DNA of 64,000 nt from Enoplolaimus lenunculus. Taxonomy: Eukaryota > Nematoda > Enoplea > Enoplida > Thoracostomopsidae. Below are positions 1 through 16,900 of this stretch, in pieces. The position numbers and the translations under genes are program-made. The notes beneath the pieces were generated by a model. The model saw nothing but the letters and a program-made list of their open reading frames with translations, was not told the DNA's origin and did not search any database. Each line of letters opens with the position of its first letter. The stretch's first letter is position 1. The stretch covers positions 1-64,000 of the forward strand of contig JASANG010003745.1 of NCBI GenBank assembly GCA_030248215.1, read 5' to 3'.

Positions 1-2848
<2,848 letters not shown>

Positions 2849-4737
2849 GCTGGCGGTGATTGTTGTGCTGTTTGTTTATTTGTTTGGAAGTTGCGAAGAA
2901 ATTGTGCCCGGTAATATGCTTATTCACAGTTCAATTTTAATTTGTTGGTTGTTTACAATTGAAAGTAGTATGTACAAGCTTGATGGATATTTTTGCTAGT
3001 TTTAAAATTTAGGGTTGGCAAAATTAAATGCCCATGTTACTTTAAACGGCGTCCAGGTTTGTGGTGGGTAGATAAAACAGTAAGTTTAGGTTCTAGATTA
3101 CATTTTTTGACTAGGCTTAGGAACACATTTTTGCAACGCTTAGGCTTAGGTTAGGCTTAGGAATACGCTTAATGTACTGTTACGCCCCTTAAAGTAACAT
3201 TGGCCAATTAAATGGTTGCTGGTCAAGGGATGAAGTGAATTTTTTAATGCAGATTGCAAGCAGTTTGCATTAACTGATACTTGATATTAGATGGGTCACA
3301 TGTTTTCAAATACCTTTCGCACATATCATCAGCTAGCGATAGGTTTTGAAATTGACTGCGAGAATAAGAGTGATCGATAAGCATATAAGGGCTATCTGAT
3401 GCATAAATTTTCAAAAATCGGGTGATTATAAATGTATGTACAAGATGGTGACGTTGGCTTGTTCGTTTGTTAGAACCGTGTAGAAAAATTCAAATGGTGC
3501 ATTTTTGATTTGCTGCGTTCACTTATGTTGCACTCGAATATTATTTTGAATATAATATGTATGTTATTAGTATATAGCTCTGGTGTTATATTGGTTTGGT
3601 TTTCAACTTTATCATCCGGTATATAATTCCTTTGCTTATGCGTTACAAATGGAACAGAGTCTGAATGAAAACACGATCCTATGCTAAGGTAGGAGATAGC
3701 CATGAAATTCTGCTTAGCTAACAACAAATGTATCTATTGACAGTGTATACCTCACCGCTGTGTAACATAGGCCAAGTGTTACCGAACTAAGAATTGGAGT
3801 ATGAATATTGTGTACAGCCCAAAGTCTGAGGCGTTACACGACACTCATTATGGCAGTGAGGCTCTTGCACACATTATTCTACAGGGTTAGGTTTCCATTT
3901 AGAAAATTTCCTACGTTAGCTTAAACCGAAGCGTAACCCATTAAAGCGTGTAAGCCGTAATTTTAAATATGGGTTAAAGTTTACAAGAAACCAGCTCGTT
4001 ATAGTAGGCTGTGAATCGGGATTTGAAGAAGCTGTTTCACACAAGGGTGTATATTTGTTGTGGTTTGCGAGTTTTCTGCAATAAGCTTTATTCTACAAGC
4101 AGTATTGCGCTAATTTTTTTATATAGTATGATTTGTGCAATAAATACTTAACAGGCGTTTGTGAGTTGTACAGAGTGAGTAATTGGGAACTTGACTGAAA
4201 GGAATGTTTTGATTGAACAGCATGAGGGCTATATAAAAATGGCTCATTTTATGGGCCTGTTCGCTGGCAAACAGTGAGATTGGCGAAATAGAGCCAAGAA
4301 GATTCGGGTTTAGAAGGCAGGTCGTTTTAGTTAACACATTTTAAGCGGATATTTGGTTGCAGTAGAAGTCGGTGTACGTTTTTGTGCTAATATTTAGTTG
4401 TGAATCAGTTGCAGATGATTCAGTTACTCGTCGAGAATATGCTGTAAATCGGATTGGGCTGAACATAAACTAAATTCATCTAAAACCATAAGGATTTTGG
4501 ATGCGACCGCTATTTTTAATTTCAAATTTAACAAAGTCATACTTGCTTGCATCAATGTTGTATTGGTTGAAAAATAAAACATCCTTTAAACGTTTCAACT
4601 TCAATATTAGTTTTCGTTTGCGTTATTTTGATTACTATCCGGTTCCGTACTATCTTTCTACTCCTTTTCAAAAAGTCGGGTTGCTTTTTTAGTTTGTTGT
4701 ATAAAATTATCTTGCAATCTCACCATGAACGTGCAAT
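2849..4737. other. convergent intergenic region between actin and fascin
   Basis: Spacer between the two stop codons, holding both 3' UTRs. It contains one TTAGGC-core MITE (3030-3205). No poly(A) signal for actin is obvious near the stop: ATTAAA occurs at 3024-3029 and AATAAA only at 4139-4144, so the actin 3' end is unresolved. Nothing else recognisable between 3206 and 4737. Confidence 0.6.
3030..3205. repeat. TTAGGC-core MITE, perfect 8-bp TSD
   Basis: Ends GCCCATGTTACTTTAA and TTAAAGTAACATTGGCC are inverted repeats; the flanks at 3022-3029 and 3206-3213 are both aattaaat. The core has several TTAGGC units. This copy has the MITE end variant 'GTTACTTTAA'. Confidence 0.85.
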
Positions 4738-4743
4738 TTTATT
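4738..4743 (-). terminator. fascin polyadenylation signal (AATAAA)
   Basis: On the minus strand AATAAA lies 54 bases beyond the fascin stop codon, a normal distance for a short 3' UTR. It is the first canonical hexamer after the stop. Confidence 0.6.
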
Positions 4744-4797
4744 TAAGTTATAGTACACAATCACTACATATGACTATATTTACATAGCTCCATAGAC

Positions 4798-4944
4798 TCA
4801 ATGTGTTTCTTCGTCAATTTCGTCTGTTTCACCGAATCCAGGTGCTCTACCAGAAAATTCCCATAGCACAGAGTCGTCTTGATCTATAGCATCGGCAGTG
4901 ATAGGTCCATTTTGATTCGCGCGCAAGTAGCGTCCTTCGGATGT
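4798..4944 (-). CDS. fascin exon 8 (C-terminus and acidic tail)
   Basis: Acceptor tgtctgaaa on the plus strand, i.e. tttcag on minus. It encodes SEGRYLRANQNGPITADAI, DSVLWEF, then an 18-residue tail containing GETDEIDEETH and TGA. Human fascin stops at SLWEY, so the Glu/Asp-rich tail is additional. Confidence 0.93.
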   Translation of the reverse strand, partial: TSEGRYLRANQNGPITADAIDQDDSVLWEFSGRAPGFGETDEIDEETH

Positions 4945-7900
4945 CTGAAATTATATTTGTAAATCATTTTTGTCAGTGGAATATAAAAACGAAACATACC
5001 AATCCTGGCATGTGATTTAGAATGCGAGAAACAGGGAGTGAATGTATTCTGTTTACAGTAGGTTTGCACCGTGTTTATGTAATCGTGCACTGGAAGATTG
5101 GGGCAGTTGAAAAACGGAAAACTGAAAGACCAAACACTGGAAGATTTGGATTGGGCGTACGCTTATATATGTGGGCCAAATTATTTCAACACGTAACAAA
5201 GTCTATATCAATATAATCTGCACCTGAAGTGTCAATTTGGTGTTACCACGAACAGCAACCCTGAATTCTTCTTGGTCACCTTGAATTGCGTCTGCCCACA
5301 CGTCTGCGTTGCGGTCAACGCGAACATATTTCATATTTGGTGCTAGAAAGTATATAAAAAGCTAGATTTAGAATGCGCTCATTAAAAAATTGTGAAAAGT
5401 AGGGTGCAACCGGTATTCCGGTTCCGGTAAGGACATCCGGTATTTTTCACTATCCGGTTCCGGTAAGAAATCCGGTATTTTTTACCGGAATTCTCCGGTA
5501 TTTTCGGTATTGAAAATTTTTCTCATTCTAAAATTTAAGAAAAATTGGCATATTCTGACTTATTTCTATAAAATTGTTTGAGCGTGTCTTGCCAAAATTT
5601 CCAATTTGTGCCATACTCCATTTATCATGTTTCCTTCCACCTACAACAAGAATTTTTTATTTTCCGGTTCCGGTATATTTTTAAATTTCCGGTTCCGGTA
5701 TTTTGTTGCACCGTGGTGGACAGTGTTTATAATACTTTCAAACTCTATTTAAACGGCCTTGCAAATTGTTGTCAATTAATGGCCATCAGACAGTTTTCAG
5801 TGGCATTATAGGTTTCAATAAACGAAAAAGTGCATTGACATAAAAATGAGATGAAATAAAATGGACCAGTCGAAAAGAATCAAATTTACAGGTTCTGTTC
5901 ACAGTTGCAGGAAATCCGCGCGTAACGCGGGCCGAGTGAGAACTTTTTGACGTGGGTATACCTGCAGGTAAACAGATTCAAAATGCGACTAAATAATAGT
6001 AGTGGTTTTTTTACTCAACCCGCAGCCGGATAATATATACGCAGTGTTTTACTCACACTTACAGTTATTGGTTTGTTTTGACATAGGTGTCAACTACAGG
6101 GAATAATTGAAGGTCTGTACATTACTTCGGCAGAAAATCGACTTCCGTCTCCGTATTATTTGTGCTCAAGCTTTTGGCAATTTAGTAGTGAGATTTTCCA
6201 TATTTTATCAAAGTAGCGTCGTAACAGTTGTAACTGTTAATTTTAGCCAATATCTACAATATGTTGTTAAGTTGTTTGATTGTTTTACGCTAATTTTCTG
6301 CGTAATTTCGGAAATTCTTATGTGAAAATTTTGCCAAAAGTAAAAACGAACCTCGCTAAAACAGATAAATTTTATAAAATTATACAAAATTTTACTACCG
6401 AAATGGCCAGAGCCGGAGGCCGATTTTCTGCCGGAGCCGGAGCTGGAGACAGACTTCCGGTTGTACCCTGCTACGTGCCCATATAGGGTTATCACAGCAG
6501 AAGCATATGCTTTTGTACTCTTCCACTCACATCTGAGGTGGAGGCCTTTACGCGTAAGCGTAGACTGAAGCTTTAATGACCCATGTATAGAACAGGGCCG
6601 GATCGTTTTCTGGAGAGGTTGTAACAGAGTCAGTTTAAGGTTTAGACTAAGTTTTTTGCATTGGCTTAGGCTTTTAGGCTTAGGCTTACGCTTAGAAATA
6701 TGTTTATACTACTGTTCCGGCCCTGGTCTTATACATGAGCCGCTTTCATTTTGAAAACTGTTATAGGCAAAGCCTTGGGCTAAATATGCCCAGGCATAGG
6801 TAAGCCTGGTCCGATGCCGAACTCTAAATGTGAAGGGAAACTGTACAAGAGCCCTGGCATAAATTTTAAACGCGATTAAATTTTTGCTAAGTTAGAATTT
6901 TACTAAATGGTGTTGAAACATTTTATGAGTCAGGAACGGGCAACAAAATTTGGGCTCAAAAAATACTCTTTGACAGCATTCTAATGTTTGTGGGCTCATA
7001 GGTTCGCTAGTGGTCAAGTTTGCTTCTGAAGGTTACCTCTCAAGTAAACACCTCCGTGAGCAGCAGGCACCATAGTCATAATGCTATACGTTGGCCGGTT
7101 GCATTCAAGGCGTGGACTATATGCGTTTTTGTATCCAACGTACCCATAAGAACAGCGTAGAACTACGATTGGACTAAAAAACAATGACTCGGAGTTAATA
7201 TCTATGCATGTATTTTATAGTTAAATAAATAATACACCAATTTCCCGATGGACACGCCCTTACAATAACATGGCCCCCCTAGCTTAAACATAAGTCTCTT
7301 CCTAATCGTAAGCCTAAGCCTAAATTCACAGTCTGTGAATTTACCGGTTTCCCAACGGGCAGACACATCCCTATAATTATCATTGATCCCGTAAGTCATA
7401 CCGGTTAACGATGTAAAACAGGAACTTCTCGTGTGTGCCATTATCACACGACGTTGCGAACATATGACCGTTTGCTTTGGCAGTAATATACCGGCCATCC
7501 GGAACACTTAGCGAAACTCCACCGTCGGCATGCCAGTCAATGTTGAAATTGGTCGAATCGTCACTAAAAACAAAGAGCAGGCGCGTATTCAGGATTTCAT
7601 TTCGGAAGCGTCCAGGATTTCATTTCGGAAGCGTTCAGGATTTCATTCGTAAGCGAACTTTTTTCTTGTGTGTAAAATTTAGGATATTAGGATTTTGTCT
7701 AATTTTTTACTTGTGTGTCTAAACATGCGCTAATTCGATGGAAGTGAGGCTTATGTTTCTGGACAAAGTTTTTTTGGATAAGGAGGCTATTACTTCAATC
7801 ATTTTACACCGTTCTGTACTTCAAAATGCCCACTTATACTTACACATTATCTTTTTGTATTGTCTGTAGTGCTCGAGTGCTATATGCAGGGCAAAACCAG

Positions 7901-10900
7901 TATATTTTTTTTGGCCCATGTAAAGATTAGAGGCTGAACGTTTTCCTGTGGGACTGCAATAGAGTAAGCTTAAGCTTTAGACTATTTTTACTTGGCTTAG
8001 ACTTAGGCTAAGGCAAAGGAATATGCTCATTCTTACACTTAGGCTTAGGCTTAGGCTTAGGTTTAGGATTAGGCTTAGGCTTAGAAATATGCTTATAATA
8101 CTGTTTCGCCCCTGTTCTTTACATTGGCCAATTTTTAACTGTTTTTTGATTGGATACCAGCGACTATCCATTCCGGCTCAATATGATGTACAGAGGCGAA
8201 AAAAACTATTATCGAAGGTGGCGAGCGGTTGGCTAGTTTTCACAAGGCTTAAAAACGAAGCTAACCTATCAGTGAAAGCCAAGATTGCCCTGTGCACACT
8301 TTTCCGCGTAAGCCTGAGCCACCTATATCCTTGGCGACCTCAATGTTATGATAGTGCGATGATAATTTAAAGAGTCGGCATAGCTGCGCTGGCTTAGCCG
8401 TGTTTGGGCTATGGAATTATGCGCCTAGGCCCAGAGGGCACTTGCATTCACAAACCCTGGCCGTTATCACCTGACCCTCGGTTTGCTTTAATCAAGCTAA
8501 TTGAAAAGCCTTAAAAGAGCATTGCGCTTACTTCTTATCGTTCTGTATCGTCAGTAACGCTCCGGTGCTATGCTGTACTGACCAATAGGTTTCTTTGACA
8601 GTTCGCAGCCGGCATCGACTCAAACTTCGTGATCGACGGTTGACTCCGCTCATTTCAAGTTGAAATGTTTCGTAATCAGAAATTTGAGCTTTGTTCGCAA
8701 CTAAATCGACTCCTGTAATCAGTAAACTTGGCTTCTACGGATTGCGTTACGCTTGTGGTACGGTAAATGTCAAGACTATACTAAAAAGTTTTGAATGTCA
8801 AATAGTATAACAGTTTAAGAACTCTAGATATTTTGAAAACTTTCAGACTGTAAAGTTTGAATATCAAGACATATATGTCGGCTGTTTTAAATAGACCTAA
8901 ATATTGTTAATTTCTAAAATTTGCGACACACGTTTGCTAAACAATCGTTCCCTGTATACTTTTTGTTAATATATATCTGTCGCAGACCAATCTATTATTC
9001 AGATCACTTAAAAGCTGGCCTATGCCAATCTGCTATTTTTGTAATAATAGCACTTTGGCCTAGGCTAAAGCTATTGAACTATAGACCAATCTAATTTGAT
9101 TGTTTGGTCAGACGCAATACCGATAACCTATCAGTGTGGGCTTCACATAACTAATTGTTTTCGCTGCATCTCACTATAGCTATTTGGCCTTGACCAAACT
9201 GTTATTTGATCAGACTAGCAGATTATCATAGGCCAATAATTAATTAGCCCTAATAACAAATTAGCCTACGACATATCCGTAAACCTATTTACTGTATTAT
9301 TCGCATATATCAAAACAAAATATACAAACGAACCAGAAACATGTCCTTTTACAGCGTGTATATGTTGCACTATGCTACTCATGGTTCTCAAACCGTTTCT
9401 GCCATTAAGCATTTTCCGTCATTTCTCGCGAAAACTGACCTGCTCACTGTCTCAAAATCGTTTGAGACAGCTAAGAGCCAGGAGGATACAACCAGATTTG
9501 TTTCACCGGTTCCGGCAACAAATCGACATCCAGCTTCGGCTCTGGCAGTTTTTTTGCTAGATATTACGGCAATTTTGTTACATATGTTTTTCTTATTGTT
9601 TTTATTTCTGACTTTAGTGACAATTTTGAAAACTTTAATTGCGCAGATTTCTTTAGAAAGCTAGCTTTATTGAACGAGTTTTGGCAAAAGATACAAGGCG
9701 TATTGTTAAAATTGGCGAGTTCAAGGTTTCTGTAACCTAATATTGCTTCACCATTAATTCCGGCTTCGGCTCCAACAAAATTTGTTATTCTCCGGCGCCG
9801 GGTATTTATCAACTTGCGACAGCTGCTCCAGAACCGCTATCTGGTTTGCCTAAATCGTAATATCAACATATGCAGTCGAATCAAGCCAATTTACTTCCCT
9901 GGTTAATTTGGTTTCAATCGAATTTAAGCCCAAACCAAAAAAACATACTTGTAAATCAAATTAGTTGATAAAAAAGATAAAGTAAAAATCGACTATAAAT
10001 TAATATAATACACCTCTAATAGCATCAGTTCTTTCTTCCTCACCTGAAATGTATTCTATTTTCGTTAAATTGAGGAAAAATATTAGTTTAAATTTCTTTT
10101 TGACAAATTATTATATATAAATTTCCTATTGTCTTAAAAGTGAAAAATTTTCAATTTCATTATTTTCAAATTTTTGTTAATATTTAATGCTTATTGTTGG
10201 GTATTTTTAACCAGATAAACCAATGTTCAATCTGAAATGGTATACGGTTTCATTGACGTAGGGCATCTTCGATATGAAAAATTTTGATCTGGATATATTC
10301 CTGAATTTGAAGTCAAGGAGGATATTTATGTAAATTTAGGCTAAAATGCAACTACTCGAAGTTGAAAAACTGAATTTTTTGAATTTTGTGAATATATTTT
10401 AGGCCACTCAAACCGATGCTTTTTTAAAACTTTCAGATGCATAAAACTTTTCTGTAATTATCAAACGCTGTTAAAAATAATACAAAAGCCGAAAGAAATC
10501 GTACAAATGGAACAGTTTAATTTCGGTTGACTACATTTCAGCAATAGATACTACTTTTACAATATCATGCGTACACCAGGTAAGTTTTCAGTGAGCAGTG
10601 TCATGAAAGCTGCAGTTTTTTGGCTTTAGTATCATAGATACTGAAACTTTTTAGCTCGGGCAGTGTCATGGGCACTGAAGCGTTTTTGGCTTCAGTGCCC
10701 GGGATACTAAACTTTTTGCTTCAGTGTGCTAAAGACTGCAGCTTTTTTGGCTTCAGTGACCACGACACTACACCTCAAATCTTACCTGGTGTACGCATGG
10801 TATTGTGGAACTTGCAAGACACAACGGCTTAAACATACGTCAACAACACTAAGCACGAACGCAAAAATCATTTTTAAATTTTACTGATATATTTTAAAAA

Positions 10901-13900
10901 ATCATGAAAAGAAGGCAAAAATCATTTTTAAATTTTACTGATATATTTTAAAAAATCATGAAAAGAAGGCAAAAATCATTTTTAAATTTTACTGATATAT
11001 TTTAAAAAATCATGAAAAAAAGGCAAAAATCATTTTTAAATTTTACTGATGTATTTTAAAAAATCATGAAAAGAAGGCAAAAATCATTTTTAAATTTTAC
11101 TGATATATTTTAAAAAATCATGAAAAGAAGGCAAAAATCATTTTTAAATTTTACTGATATATTTTAAAAAATCATGAAAAGAAGGCAAAAATCATTTTTA
11201 AATTTTACTGATATATTTTAAAAAATCATGAAAAGAAGGCAAAAATAATTTTTAAATATTACTGATAAATTTTAAAAATCATGAAAACATCCATGCTCAC
11301 AGGAGCCGCCCCAGATCAAACTACAAGGAGTACCTGTGGGGCGCAAAATATGCAATAGCGGAACAAACCTCACGCCCGAGCGAGAAGTAGAACGCAATTT
11401 AAGTATTAAATCCTACTAGTCAGCCGGCTTTGCGCAATGCGCAAAAGTTAGCGAATGCATGCGCAACAATCTGGATGCAAATTTTCTTTTCACAGAACAA
11501 TCACGTTTCCGTTCTAAGAAAATATTGTAAACAAATCGTAAAAGGTTGCCCAAAATACGTATGTGGGGCATTCCAAATTTGTAGTTATATAGATTAAAGG
11601 TTTTGATTTTTAAATTGTGCTCACCAGCCTCCCTACCCCTCCCTTATGCTTGGCCGTGGTGCATACTAAAACTATCGATAAACCAACGCTCAAAGCTCTA
11701 AATATTTTTCTGGTTACGTCTGGTTTAAAAATCAGCTCACAGCAGGAAACAAACTATCATTAAACCAAAAATACTTCAACCATTGTTGAAACTCCCACGG
11801 GAACTTGGGCCAGCAATATGCTCGATTGGTCATGAAATGATATCAAAAACACTAAAAAGTTAAGGGTTTTCCAAGATATTACAGTAAACTATTCATGACC
11901 GTTTTAGCGAACGGCCCCAGCGTCGGCTATAGAAATGGCTGACGGGGAAAGAGCTGGCTGACAAAAGTTATCAAACGCAACTTTTACTGTATGCTATATA
12001 TGTGAAAATTTACTGAAAAGGAAAATTGTAAGGTATTATTGACCTTACCATTTTATCACAAAAAAACGTTATGACGGGGAGCGTAGGTCCCACTCTCCCC
12101 TGGTTCCGTTTAGTGAATGGCGTCGAACGAAAGATATATAAATTTCGCTGATAAAGCTATAAAAGCGAAAGCCTGAGCAAAATCTTTAGCCTGTTTTGCG
12201 TTTAATCGAAGCCAAATTAAAACAACTAAATTGTTGGGTTTCAGTACAAGCTACGCGGCTCAATAAGCTCGAACGCGGCATGCAGCCAGCAACGGCCAAA
12301 AATACATACACTACACAAATAGTAAAGAATCACGCCATATACCAAATGCTTCTACGGCCAAGAAATACTACAGGCCGATCATAGAGGAAAACAAACATCG
12401 TTTTTTTCCTACAGTTAAACTAAACAACAGCGGCGGATTCACAAAATTCTGACGGGGTCCGGGTTGGCATAATTTTATGGAACGCAATTTTTACTCTATG
12501 CTGTGTCAGTTTTCTAAAGCGGAAAAATTGTAAGGCAGGGATTTTAAAATTTTATCACAAACAATTTGTTGAACGAGAGAGGCGTACGCATCTACGTCAC
12601 TGCTCTGCATCCGCTAGTGCAAAACAGTACGGGTAAGGCACACCGTCAGGCTCGTAGCTAACTCACCTTGCTGGAGGGGCTAAAAAAAGGGTTATCAATG
12701 AGTTACAAGCAAGTTGAAATTTTTTAGGAGGGGGCCAAAAGTTTTCCAGGGAGGTTGAGCCCCCCTGCCTCCTTGCCTACGGGCCCGCACCACATAAGAG
12801 CTGAACCTACTATAATTCTAGACTGAACACACTGTATCACATACGTAGCGATGCTTTCGATTCAGGTGAATGGGGGCACCTCAACGACGTAAAACAGTTT
12901 TGGTATAAAAACCAATTTGTTCCAACTAACTCTAACAGAAATCTATTTTTCAAATTTTAGACAAGCAAAGACGCTTTATGCGTCCGCGGTTCACTCTGGA
13001 TAAGTTTTCACCAGTTAAGCTATAAGCAGGAATAGCTTAAACACGACATGAACGTACTGTTATTCTGGTCGTACATATCGTGTGTCACATTTCGAGTCAA
13101 ACTTTTGGGTCGGAGCGTGTCTATTTAGAATAATTTGTGAAAATTAATCTTTCTTAGCTATATTTTGTGTTCGCATAATCAATTATTATCAAATCGTAAA
13201 GCTATGGAGCCTCCATGGTACGCATAGCCCCTTTTGCTGGGTCCTCATGGCAAGTATATGATGAAAACCTGTGTTGCTTCAGTCGCGCTAGTGTGAGCAG
13301 TTCCCTTTGCACCGTAGCAACTGGGTAACTGTACAAACAAGCCGTACTTTAGCGTTTTCCTATCATGGTTCACCTGACCGGCTATTGATCGAACCTGTAT
13401 GCATTTTAAATGGTACAAAAATTTTCAATTGCTGTCTTCACAGGTTAGGTGGCAACCTATGTAGAGAAATTTTGCTATTTTGGAATAAAGTGGTCAAGTA
13501 ACGAAGGGAGGCCACAGAAATTGGGAATAGTTTCAACTGAAAAAGTACGATCATACTGGAATGTCAAGCACAGACGCTTTCGCATCATATATACACGATC
13601 TCAAACTGTAAACACTACTGGAAACTCATTTAATAAATAATTATGCACGCTTTACGCTTTAGACAATTATATAATTATGTATGTACAAATTCTTTTGTAA
13701 AACGATTAGATTCAAAGGAATTGACGCTATTTGATTTAATTCGCACTTGGGAACGCAGCTGCAAGTCACTTGAATTTCTTGCAACTAAAGTATGATTGGT
13801 CAATCGAAATGTTTCTTTCAAAATATTTGCAGCTGCAAGTATTTCGGGTAAGATGCAGCTGCGAGTTCTCGCTACAAAAACTTGTATGTGTGAATGAGGT

Positions 13901-16900
13901 TTTACTACTGTGCTGGAACGGTACTTAAAATACGGGCGGACTTACGGAATATGGACCCCCTACGAAATTAATGACAACAGTTTGTTGCACAGATTTCGAC
14001 GCGCTGAGTTCAGTGGTACCATTTTTAAGGCTGCCAGGTCCCCGGTTCAAAATTATGGCCCTTCAAACTTCAACTTTTAGCTATATAAAATATGTATAAA
14101 CGCCAACAAAATTTGTTACACGAATAAACCGGGTGAAGCTTATGAACATGTGAATGATAGATACTTCCTCTTCCAGCCTGTGCGTGTTTGCACTATTCGA
14201 CGGCCATAACTTTTGAACCGTTGATCATGCAACCATAAAAGTGGTAGCGTTATACTCAGCTCGTCGAGATCTTGTGAAGCTTATGAACCTGTGAATGATA
14301 GATACTTCCTCTTCCAGCATGTGCGTGTTTGCACTATACGACGGCCATAACTTTTGAACCGTTGATCATGCAACCATAAAAGTGGTAGCGTTATACTCAG
14401 CTCGTCGAGATCTGGTGAAGCTTATGAACCTGTGAATGATAGATACTTCCTCTTCCAGCATGTGCGTGTTTGCACTATACGACGGCCATAACTTTTGAAC
14501 CGTTGGTCATGCAACCATAAAAGTGGTAGCGTTATACTCAGCTCGTCGAGATCTATAGGATAGGCCACTTTTTATTAAATTCCTAGGGGGGTTCAGATTC
14601 CGTACTTCCACCTAAAATACGTATATATGTGCGATGTTCAAGCTTATGTATATACATCGTGTTGTAATTCTACGATTTCCAAACAGATTTCAAAACAAAT
14701 CTTCAGAAAAATATGGGTTCATTGAAAACGGGGGATTGAGCAGCCCAAGCCCTCTGCCGCTCAACAAGATCCTAATTCATATCTGGGCGCAAAGATTCGT
14801 CAATGCCATGTTAAAAACCAACACTTTCATATTTGAGGGGTCGGATCAGCCGCGTTATTTCAAAATTTTCAGGCATATCACTGGCTACGGGTTTTATTAC
14901 ATGAGTTTCCCACTAAATAGAAATTGGCTGAAAACAATTCTACATGTACAATTTTGAATCAGGCCATCGAAAATGACAAGCTTTTAGCCACATGACCAGA
15001 TGATGACTCTAGGTTCTCGCCACACCCAATTCAGGAACCAAAAATAATCTTGCGACCATTCCACAATTTCATTTAGGTTCTCGATGTCTGTTTTCGTTTC
15101 CGTTATAGAAATAAATACAATAAATTTCGTTATTTTTATGTTCCAAATTAGGTCTAAATCGTGTTAAGTTTCATTACCAATAAGTACTGTATTGACCCGA
15201 ATAAGAGGGGGAGGGGTAAAAAGAGAGGGGTCCGCATTTTGAGTTCCGATCAATAGAAGTCCATATCCCTAAATAAGAGTCCGTAAGCGGATAAAGTCCC
15301 TAAACCCTAATTAGAGTAGATAAATGACAATTATCCCAAATTGTAGCGCATAAATGACTCCAGGACCAAATAAAGTTGAGTTCGAAACTTAAAGCGTGCT
15401 TAAGTGTTGAAAGTAACAATCCAAAGCATAACCTTGAATTATCGTTCAAGCTTTTGAAGCAAGGCAAAAAACGTTTAATTCAACGGATAGTTGCAATACC
15501 GAGTATATCAGCAACGAAGGACGACGGAGGGCGGGTTAAAAATAAATAACAGTCCGTAACCGATCAACAAGGGGGGTACCCTCTGGAGAGGCCAAATAAA
15601 TATCAGTGTCCCCCATCTTATTCGGGTAACTACAGTACGTTACAATTGTTCGATAAGAAATAAAAAATGACAAAATTCATTCATATAATCTTAAAAATAT
15701 CAATTGGCATTTCCTAGTTTTTCTTTCAAATTTTAATAAAAGCAATGAACGTCCGTTTCGCTTTCCATTTTTTACTATCAGTTTGCACCCTGTGTAAAAT
15801 AGGGATCGAATGCAACTCTTTCAAACTCTCACACAAAACTTTTAGTGTCACTGTCAATTTTAATACTTTTCCTACAATTCAAAGTTCAACCCATACTGTA
15901 ACACTTTTAATTGCGTAAAACTCTGCTAAATGAAAATCCTGACGTCACATCGTCAAGCCTTCATTAATATTTTACCAATAAACTTGCGTTCACCATACCT
16001 TGTTAAGCAATTCTACCCTGTACTGAAATGTAGTCTTACCTTGACAACTAACATGTTTACCGTTCGACGCGACTAGAGCAAACTGAATCAGCGAATTTTC
16101 GATCATAAACAATTCGTTGCGGCTTGCGTTCGACGAACGAAATCCTAACAGACCGTTCGGTCCAGTTGCTGTCAAATATTGACCAGCAATGTCGCGAAAG
16201 GCTAACCCACCGTTGCGATGAAATTCGATATGGAACATTGTGTCCATTGTTGGCAAGATGCTTTCCTGCATGGTTCCTCGACGTGTTAAGCATTTGCCTG
16301 AAACAAGAAATTGGTACAAAAATTGACCTTTCAGCGTCGACCCGAAACTGTAATCGTAGATTGGTTAAAAATTTCTTTGTGTAATGAAAACAACTCGCGA
16401 TTGGCAAGGGAAACCAGCAAGAAAATAGACGCAATTTTAGTACTAAAACTAAAGACAATATATTTTTGATCGCTGTCGAGCGGGCACCTTAGGCTGGTGC
16501 CCCCTTGCGGATCCGCTAGTGTTTATCATCATTATAATCGTTTTTATGATTCGAAAAACAATTTGCATTTATGACACAATTCTTTATACTAACCATCATA
16601 TCCATGAATCGAATAGCGACCCCCGTGTGCCTGATGCCATTCCAGAGTGATCAGTGCATCGCAACCCCACGGCATCGTTTCATCCATACAAATTTCACCG
16701 TCTTCTGTCGTTCGAGCAAACGTGTGTCGGGTAAGGCTCGCCAGGGCGACTTGAGGATGCGCTGCTAAATGAACCATCCAACACGCGTTTAACTGAACCG
16801 AAGTTGAATTCAAATCCAAGACGACAGGTTTTAAATCCGCTAGGTAAAATTCACGTTCAGTTGCTGCAAGATATTTCTGATTTGTGCTGTGTTGGAATAA

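Noticed and set aside
7202-7507. 101-codon minus-strand frame overlapping fascin exon 5
   Set aside because: It is in a different frame from the true exon; the spliced frame 7402-7563 matches fascin and this one does not.
10861-11288. Possible CRISPR-like array
   Set aside because: The repeats are directly adjacent with no spacers; the genome is eukaryotic with spliced genes.
13449-13640. Frame with VEKFCYFGIKWSSNEG, reminiscent of LINE reverse-transcriptase C-terminal segments
   Set aside because: Only a short local resemblance; no upstream YADD-type domain or LINE 3' end is visible.
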